Positions 58,720-64,000 of a stretch of 64,000 nucleotides of DNA are shown in pieces. This stretch comes from Xanthomonas prunicola (GTDB lineage Bacteria; Pseudomonadota; Gammaproteobacteria; Xanthomonadales; Xanthomonadaceae). Made by a program: the position numbers and the translations under genes. Numbering within the stretch: position 1 is the first letter of the stretch; the number at the start of each line of letters is the position of its first letter. The notes beneath the pieces are model-generated. The model had not been told where the DNA came from. It ran no database searches and worked only from the letters and a program-made list of their open reading frames with translations. The stretch is from the NCBI RefSeq assembly GCF_002846205.1, contig NZ_PHKV01000001.1, positions 1,116,001 through 1,180,000 on the forward strand. The letters are read 5' to 3'.

Positions 58720-59723
58720 ACGCGCAGATCCTCCACCTGCACGCCGGCGGCGACGAAACCGGCGCGTGCAGCGTTCTGATCGCCGCCGGTCAGCGCGACG
58801 ATGAGCTGGCCGTAGGGCGTGTCCTTGATGCGATCCACCCGCCCGGACAAGATGTTGTAGTCCACCCCGGTCTCGCGGGCGATGCGGCCCAGCACCGGTT
58901 CGTAGGTGCCGTTGCCCAGGAAGGTCAGCCGCACGATGCGCCCGCCGACCGCCGCGAAATCGCGGTGCAACTCGGCTTCGTCCACGTGCTCGGCTTCGGA
59001 CACGAAGCGCCGCGTGGTGGCATGTTTGGGATGCAGAAACACCTCGGTGACCGGGCCGGTTTCCACCAGTTGGCCGGCGTCCAGCACCGCCACGCGGTCG
59101 CAGACGCGGCGGATCACGTCCATTTCGTGGGTGATCAGCACGATGGTCAGGCCCAGCTCGCGATTGATCTGCGCCAGCAGCTGCAGCACCGAGGCGGTGG
59201 TCTGCGGGTCCAGTGCGCTGGTGGCCTCGTCGCACAGCAGGATCTGCGGCCGGGTGGCCAGCGCGCGCGCAATGCCCACGCGCTGCTTCTGGCCGCCGGA
59301 CAGCTGCGCCGGATACTTGTTGGCGTGCTCCTGCAGCCCGACCCGGTCCAGCAGCTCGGCCACCCGCGCATCGATCTCGACGCGTGCGGTGCCGGCCAGT
59401 TCCAGCGGAAAGGCCACGTTGCCGGCCACGGTGCGCGAGGACAGCAGGTTGAAGTGCTGGAAGATCATGCCGATACGCCGGCGCAGACCACGCAGGCCCT
59501 GGCTGTCCAGCGCGGTGACGTCCTCCTCGCCGATCAGCAGGCGGCCACCGCTGGGCTCTTCCAGCCGGTTGATCAGCCGGATCAGCGTGGATTTGCCGGC
59601 ACCGGAATGGCCGATGATGCCGAACACCTCACCGGGGCCGATCCGCAGATCGAGTGGATGCAGCGCCACGATCTGGCGACCGTCAACGGAATAGGACTTG
59701 TGCAGGCGCTGAAACTGGATCAC
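58716..59723 (-). CDS. metN: Methionine ABC transporter ATPase
   Basis: 335 aa. Walker [10 protein letters not shown], signature [15 protein letters not shown], Walker [14 protein letters not shown] and the H-loop LITHEMDVI. The C-terminal ~90 residues ([28 protein letters not shown] onward) are the NIL domain that binds methionine and mediates transinhibition of uptake. First gene of the operon; the upstream gap holds a copy of the GGGATTCGGG intergenic repeat and no SAM riboswitch I could recognise. Confidence 0.96.
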   Translation of the reverse strand: MIQFQRLHKSYSVDGRQIVALHPLDLRIGPGEVFGIIGHSGAGKSTLIRLINRLEEPSGGRLLIGEEDVTALDSQGLRGLRRRIGMIFQHFNLLSSRTVAGNVAFPLELAGTARVEIDARVAELLDRVGLQEHANKYPAQLSGGQKQRVGIARALATRPQILLCDEATSALDPQTTASVLQLLAQINRELGLTIVLITHEMDVIRRVCDRVAVLDAGQLVETGPVTEVFLHPKHATTRRFVSEAEHVDEAELHRDFAAVGGRIVRLTFLGNGTYEPVLGRIARETGVDYNILSGRVDRIKDTPYGQLIVALTGGDQNAARAGFVAAGVQVEDLRV

Positions 59724-59799
59724 CGCGCGTGGCCGATTGGGGGGTCGTGAAGCCTAACAGTCAATGTTTGGGGCCGTCATTCCATTAGGTTCTAAGAGT

Positions 59800-59880
59800 A
59801 GGGATTCGGGAGTGGGGATTCGGCATTCGCAACGGCGCAGGCGCTGGGACCGTTTCGAATCCCGAATGTCCGGTCTCCCC
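59800..59880. repeat. Intergenic repeat with inverted GGGATTCGGG arms upstream of metN
   Basis: Left arm 59800-59824 (GGGATTCGGGAGTGGGGATT) and right arm about 59853-59865 (TTCGAATCCCGAAT), GC-rich centre. Fourth copy of the family seen in the atp operon. Confidence 0.65.
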
Positions 59881-59956
59881 CGCTGCGACAGGGTAGACCC
59901 GGGATTTGTCGGAGCGCGCGCGCTCGGTTCTAACGACTCCCCACTGCCGCCCCCGC

Positions 59957-60853
59957 TCACGGCCGCTCGAGCGGCAGCGGGCGATCTGCCTTGCGAATCC
60001 GCTCCCGGCGCAGCAAATACAGCCCGCTGGCGACGATGATGCCGGCGCCGGTCCAGGTCCAGCCGTCGGGCAGGGTCTGCCACAGCAGCCAGTCCCAGCC
60101 GATCACCCAGACCAGCCCGGTGTATTCCAGCGGGGCGATCATCGAGGCCTCGCCGCGCATGAAGGCCTGGGTCAGCGCAATCTGCCCCAATGCGCCGGCC
60201 AGGCCCATGCCGGCGATCAGCCAGGCGTGCTCGCCCCGCAATGGCACCCAGCCGGGGATGGCCAGCAGCCCGGCGCCGATCGCCATGAACAGCAGAAACC
60301 ACACCACCATCGCCTGCGGGGTATCGGTGCGGGTGAGCAGGCTCACGGTGATCGCCGCGACCGCATAGGCCGTGGCTGCCAGCAACACCATCAGCCCCGG
60401 CAAAGAGATCAGCCCGTCCACGCCCGGACGCAGCACCACGATCACCCCGACCAGGCCAATGCCAATCGCGGTCCAGCGGCGCGGGCCGACGTGCTCGCCC
60501 AGCAGCGGCACCGACAGCGCGGCCACCAGCAGCGGCGCCACGAAATACAGCGTGTACGCGGTGGACAACGGCATTCGCTTCAAACCGTAGACGAAGCAGC
60601 CGATCATCGCCATGCCCAGCGCCCCGCGCAGCAGATGCAGGCCCCAGCGCACCGGCACGATCGCGCGCGGCCCGGCGGTGGCGAACACCCACACCAGCAC
60701 GAACGGCAGCGAGGCGGCGCCGCGCAACAAAGTGACCTGCAACGGCGGGTAATGCGCCGAGAGCAGCTTCATTGCCGCATCCATCAGCGAGAAGCAGGCC
60801 ACGGCGGCCACCATCCAGACGATGGCGGGAAGCGGAGAGCGGGAGGTGGGCAT
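59957..60853 (-). CDS. EamA/DMT-family permease
   Basis: 298 aa with about ten transmembrane helices in two EamA repeats: IVWMVAAVACFSLMDAAMKLL, the conserved TLLRGAASLPFVL, STAYTLYFVAPLLVAALSVPLLGE in repeat 1, and LIAGMGLAGALGQIALTQAFMRGEASMIAPLEYTGLVW in repeat 2. Family members export amino acids, nucleosides or other metabolites; the substrate here is unknown. Same strand as metNIQ but separated by the repeat-containing 233-nt gap, so probably a separate unit. Confidence 0.87.
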   Translation of the reverse strand: MPTSRSPLPAIVWMVAAVACFSLMDAAMKLLSAHYPPLQVTLLRGAASLPFVLVWVFATAGPRAIVPVRWGLHLLRGALGMAMIGCFVYGLKRMPLSTAYTLYFVAPLLVAALSVPLLGEHVGPRRWTAIGIGLVGVIVVLRPGVDGLISLPGLMVLLAATAYAVAAITVSLLTRTDTPQAMVVWFLLFMAIGAGLLAIPGWVPLRGEHAWLIAGMGLAGALGQIALTQAFMRGEASMIAPLEYTGLVWVIGWDWLLWQTLPDGWTWTGAGIIVASGLYLLRRERIRKADRPLPLERP

Positions 60854-60960
60854 GCGTGCATTATCGCCGCGGCGCTGGCACGCCCGCCAAGGCCCGGATG
60901 ACGGCCGGCGCGGTACGATGCCCTAGAATGGCGGCTGTTTTCCAATAGCAGGATCTTTGC

Positions 60961-61446
60961 ATGCCTTCCTTCGACGTGGTGTCCGAAGTCGACAAGCACG
61001 AACTGACCAATGCGGTGGACCAGGCCAACCGCGAGCTGGATACGCGCTTCGATTTCAAGGGAGTCGAGGCCAAGTTCGAACTGGAAGACGGCAAGGTGAT
61101 CAACCAGTCCGCTCCCAGCGATTTTCAGGTCAAGCAGATGACCGACATCCTGCGCACGCGGTTGCTGGCACGGGGTATCGATGTGCGCTGCCTGGAGTTT
61201 GGCGATATGGAAACCAACCTGGCCGGCGCGCGGCAGAAAGTGACCGTCAAGCAAGGCATCGAGCAGAAGCAGGCCAAGCAGCTGGTCGCCAAGTTGAAGG
61301 AAGCCAAGCTCAAGGTCGAAGCGCAGATCAATGGCGACAAGCTGCGTATCACCGGCAAGAAGCGCGACGACCTGCAGGATGCGATCGCGCTGCTGAAAAA
61401 GGCAGATTTCGAGCTGCCGCTGCAGTTCGACAACTTCCGCGACTGA
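60961..61446 (+). CDS. yajQ: YajQ family nucleotide-binding protein
   Basis: 161 aa, cytoplasmic, two ferredoxin-like half-domains: PSFDVVSEVDKHELTNAVDQANRELDTRFDFKG is the family signature, with KQGIEQKQAKQLVAKLKEAKLKVEAQINGDKLRITGKKRDDLQDAI in the second half. A YajQ protein in Xanthomonas campestris binds cyclic di-GMP and affects virulence with a LysR-type partner; the same role is likely here by orthology but is not shown by sequence. AGGAT precedes the ATG. Confidence 0.93.
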   Translation: MPSFDVVSEVDKHELTNAVDQANRELDTRFDFKGVEAKFELEDGKVINQSAPSDFQVKQMTDILRTRLLARGIDVRCLEFGDMETNLAGARQKVTVKQGIEQKQAKQLVAKLKEAKLKVEAQINGDKLRITGKKRDDLQDAIALLKKADFELPLQFDNFRD

Positions 61447-61591
61447 GTGCGGTTGGGTGATTGCAACGATCAGGCCGGCGCCGTCCATGCGTGCAGTGCA
61501 GCGGGATGCGCCGGGTTGGCGCATTCGGGCTGCATGGCGCATGCGTGGCGGCTGCAATCGTCACCTCACCGCGCTGGCATAGCAGGCGATC

Positions 61592-62053
61592 GTGCGCGGC
61601 CCATTTGCCAGCCTGTTGCAACGCCTGCGCATCCACAGGCCGACGAACGCACCCGGCGATCGTGCGAGCAACAGCCTCGCCCACGCGCAACCACGTATCG
61701 AAGTCGGTTCGACGCTGCACACCATGGCCGGGCTGGACCCGGTGGCGGCAGCGGCCTTCGCCGATGCCTTCGTGGTCGAGATCGAACACGCCATCGACAC
61801 CTGCACGCTCGGCGATGCCGGCACGCTCCAGGCGCAGGCCTTGCAGCAGATCCATTCGCTGAAGAACACCATTTCGCTGACTGGCTCGCAGCAACTGCTG
61901 AAAGCCTGCGACCAATTGCGCGATGCCGTCAGCCACAACGCGCTGGGCGACACGCTTGCGCAGCGCTTCACTGCGGTGGCGAACGCTGCTGGTCTACTGG
62001 TCAAGCATTACCGTCGTTCCCTGCCCTCCGACAACGCGGACCCTCATGCGTAG
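61592..62053 (+). CDS. Histidine phosphotransfer (Hpt) protein
   Basis: 153 aa. Residues about 46-145 form a helical Hpt bundle; H88 in QQIHSLKNTISLTGSQQLL fits H-x-L-K-(G/N)-x5-G, the phosphorylated His motif. The N-terminal 40 residues are basic and low in order. ATG 61592 is the likely start. The gene overlaps the following hybrid kinase by 8 nt, so the two are probably one phosphorelay in which the kinase receiver passes phosphate through this protein. The output regulator is not in the window. Confidence 0.75.
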   Translation: MRGPFASLLQRLRIHRPTNAPGDRASNSLAHAQPRIEVGSTLHTMAGLDPVAAAAFADAFVVEIEHAIDTCTLGDAGTLQAQALQQIHSLKNTISLTGSQQLLKACDQLRDAVSHNALGDTLAQRFTAVANAAGLLVKHYRRSLPSDNADPHA

Positions 62054-63782
62054 CACTCCCAACCGCGCAGCGCCCGGCCTGATCCTCGCCGCCAGGCAGT
62101 TGCGCAACGACAGACTGGTGCGGCTGTTCGAGTCGTTCCTGGAATACCGCGCCTGCGTCGGCCGCGTGATCGTGCAGACCATCGTGACCGCGTGGTGCCT
62201 GGGCTGGCTGTACGGACCGCAACCGGTGCTCGTCACCGACGCACACCACGTCTTTCCCACCGCGGTGAGTCTGTGGGTGCTATCGGTGGTGTGGATGCTG
62301 CTCGTGCGCCGCCGGATCATTCCACCTAGCGAATGGCTGGATGCGATGGGCTTTGCGATGAACTTGCTGTTCATCGGCATCCAGACCTACCTGGCCTTCA
62401 TCCTGCTGATGTCGTTGAACGCATTCTTGCCGTTCATCACCATCGCTGCGGTGGCGCGCTATGGGCAGCGCGCGATATTTCCGGTATTGCTCACCACCTT
62501 CGTGTTGATGCTGTTGACGGCGCCGACGGGCTACTGGCTGTCGCGGCCGGCGTATTTCGTCTATGCCGTGGCGCTCATCATCGTGCTGCCGTTGCTGGTG
62601 GCGCGCATCGTGCTTGCGATGCAGGAAGTGGCGCTGCAGGCACTGGCCTCGCGCGATGCGCAAAGCCGGTTCATCAGCACCATGAGTCACGAATTACGCA
62701 CGCCGTTGAATGCGGTGATCAACTGTGCGCAGTTGATCGACACCGAGCAGATGCCGCCGCAACAACGCGAACTGCTGCAGGCGGTGACGGTGAATGCGAG
62801 CGCACTGCGTCATCGCGTCAACGAAGTCCTGGATGTGGCCAGCATCGATGGCGGACGCCTGCAGCTGCATAGCAAGCCCTTAAACCTGCTGGACGTGGTC
62901 ACCACGGTAAAGGCAGTGTGCGCGACCGCAGCGTCCAGCAAAGGGGTCACGCTCAACGTGCGTGTGGATAGCCCGCAAGCGCCGCATGTGATGGGCGACG
63001 AGGGTCGCATCGAACAGGTGATCAGCAATCTGGTGATCAACGCCATCAAGTTCACCCCGGCCGGTGGCACGGTGGCGCTGCTGATCGATGCGACACAGGT
63101 GCAGGAGGGTTGGAGCATCGAGGTGACCGTCATCGACACCGGCATCGGCGTGCCCGACGACCAGAAGGCCTATATCTTTACCCCGTTCACCCAACTCAGC
63201 ACTGGCTTCAGTCGCGTCGAAGGTGGCGTGGGCCTGGGGCTGTACATCGCGCTGTCGGTGTCCGATGCGATGGGCGGCAGTCTGACGGTGAGCGACAACC
63301 CCGCCGGCGGCAGTATCTTCCGCTGGATCTTCGAGCTGCCTGGCGCCGCAGCCGGCAGCAACACGCTCGCGCTGCGCGATGCACTGGCGCAGCACGCGCA
63401 ACATGTTCCTTCGCTGCATTGCCTGGTATTTGAGGACATGGATACCAATCGCTTGGTGATCGGCAATCTGTTGACCCGCGCCGGGCATCGCGTGAGCTTT
63501 CATGTCGATGGCACCGATGCGGTGCAGCGCATCCGCGAGGCAGCGCCGGACATGGTGTTTCTGGATCTGCACATGCCCGGCACGTCCGGCTGGGATGCGC
63601 TGCGCGAAGCGCGCGATGCGATGTCGGCGCTGCCGCCGATCATCGTGCTGACCGCCGACACGCGCACCGATTCGATGCGCGAGGCCAGCGCGGCCGGTGT
63701 GGCCGGCTATCTGCCCAAACCGATCAACGCGCACGAACTGCTGGCATTGCTCGCCCAGCACGCCAGCCATGCACGCCCCTGA
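62046..63782 (+). CDS. Hybrid sensor histidine kinase with RpfC-like membrane domain
   Basis: 578 aa. About five membrane helices between residues 40 and 195 with short loops, similar in layout to the sensor part of RpfC. HisKA with H215 (STMSHELRTPLNAVINCAQL), HATPase with N-box (ISNLVINAIKFTPAGG), G1 IDTGIGVP and G2 GVGLGLYIAL, then a receiver domain about 455-575 with phosphoacceptor D507 (MVFLDLHMPG) and Lys in YLPKPIN. It lacks the C-terminal Hpt domain of RpfC; the overlapping upstream gene encodes one separately. Overlaps the next gene by 14 nt. Signal unknown; a fatty-acid-type signal is only a guess from the membrane layout. Confidence 0.88.
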   Translation: MRSTPNRAAPGLILAARQLRNDRLVRLFESFLEYRACVGRVIVQTIVTAWCLGWLYGPQPVLVTDAHHVFPTAVSLWVLSVVWMLLVRRRIIPPSEWLDAMGFAMNLLFIGIQTYLAFILLMSLNAFLPFITIAAVARYGQRAIFPVLLTTFVLMLLTAPTGYWLSRPAYFVYAVALIIVLPLLVARIVLAMQEVALQALASRDAQSRFISTMSHELRTPLNAVINCAQLIDTEQMPPQQRELLQAVTVNASALRHRVNEVLDVASIDGGRLQLHSKPLNLLDVVTTVKAVCATAASSKGVTLNVRVDSPQAPHVMGDEGRIEQVISNLVINAIKFTPAGGTVALLIDATQVQEGWSIEVTVIDTGIGVPDDQKAYIFTPFTQLSTGFSRVEGGVGLGLYIALSVSDAMGGSLTVSDNPAGGSIFRWIFELPGAAAGSNTLALRDALAQHAQHVPSLHCLVFEDMDTNRLVIGNLLTRAGHRVSFHVDGTDAVQRIREAAPDMVFLDLHMPGTSGWDALREARDAMSALPPIIVLTADTRTDSMREASAAGVAGYLPKPINAHELLALLAQHASHARP

Positions 63783-64000
63783 GCTCAAACCCGGCAATGC
63801 CGCGCGCTGCCACTGGCAGCATGCGGCCGATATCCGCACGCCGCTGGCGCTGCTATACCTGCACGGCTTCAGTGCCAGCCCGGGCGAAGCGGGGGCGCTA
63901 CCTGAGCAAATGGCCGATGCGCTAGCTGCCAATGCTTACGTGCATCGCTGGCCGGGGCACGGACTCAGCACCCCCGATGCCATGCAGGGGCTCACTGTGG
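63769..64000 (+). CDS. Alpha/beta hydrolase, N-terminal part (3' truncated by window edge)
   Basis: 77 codons visible. LALLYLHGFSASPGEAGALPEQMADAL is the beta3-oxyanion segment (H-G-F-S) of serine hydrolases, followed by HRWPGHGLS, typical of esterase/lipase-like family members. The nucleophile elbow lies beyond the window. ATG 63769 overlaps the kinase gene by 14 nt, suggesting co-transcription with the Hpt/kinase pair. Confidence 0.8.
   Translation, partial: MHAPELKPGNAARCHWQHAADIRTPLALLYLHGFSASPGEAGALPEQMADALAANAYVHRWPGHGLSTPDAMQGLTV

Noticed and set aside
59724..59956. Searched for a SAM riboswitch upstream of metN
   Set aside because: Only the intergenic repeat is present; no SAM-I or SAM-II type conserved core was recognised.

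Overview
The window is a stretch of chromosome from a Xanthomonas-type gammaproteobacterium. Four things point there: a copL-copA-copB copper operon, a peptidoglycan hydrolase ending in an XVIPCD-type secretion tail next to a small lipoprotein (the Xanthomonadales bacteria-killing type IV secretion effector/immunity arrangement), dispersed GGGATTCGGGAATC-type intergenic repeats, and uniformly high GC with many 1-14 nt gene overlaps. I saw no insertion sequence, phage, CRISPR, rRNA or tRNA gene. The window opens inside an RNA helicase gene and closes inside an alpha/beta hydrolase gene.

Layout. 1-8.2 kb: end of a RhlE-like helicase, queD, a phasin, bioD, a free-methionine-sulfoxide reductase overlapping a TfoX C-terminal-domain gene, gph, dinB, and the overlapping pair fabA-fabB. 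8.3-12.5 kb (minus): an SH3-like periplasmic protein with a Cys-containing tandem repeat, oligopeptidase A and a PLP-dependent cysteine synthase-like enzyme. 12.6-16.1 kb: copLAB. 16.2-21.8 kb: glyoxalase I, then the most notable accessory locus, a lipoprotein (putative immunity protein) plus a 630-residue four-domain peptidoglycan hydrolase effector, followed by two unknown minus-strand genes. 22.5-24.9 kb: a large secreted beta-helix protein.

25.1-34.9 kb: glmS, divergent from an ABC exporter operon (membrane fusion protein, ATPase, two FtsX/MacB-like permeases) followed by a sigma54-dependent response regulator and its histidine kinase. The glmS/exporter gap holds eight TGTCCG/CGGACA hexamers and a good -24/-12 promoter, so this looks like a self-regulated sigma54 export module. 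35-39 kb: a second beta-helix protein, glmU, a GtrA-like protein and a secreted chorismate mutase. 39.2-46.8 kb: the complete ATP synthase operon atpIBEFHAGDC on the minus strand, with a recognisable promoter, a terminator, and three copies of an inverted intergenic repeat inside the operon.

47-64 kb: an outer-membrane barrel protein, a frameshifted DUF6624-like gene, the aceF-(unknown)-lpdA pyruvate dehydrogenase cluster, a DUF2884-like protein, a DNA glycosylase, OmpW, a membrane protein, the methionine importer metN-metI-metQ, an EamA permease, yajQ, and a tightly overlapped Hpt protein / hybrid histidine kinase / hydrolase run.

The two observations I would follow first are the dual-hydrolase effector with its lipoprotein partner (16943-19817) and the predicted sigma54 enhancer/promoter controlling the exporter and two-component genes (26973-34855). 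Function calls rest on motifs read by eye; no database search was run.
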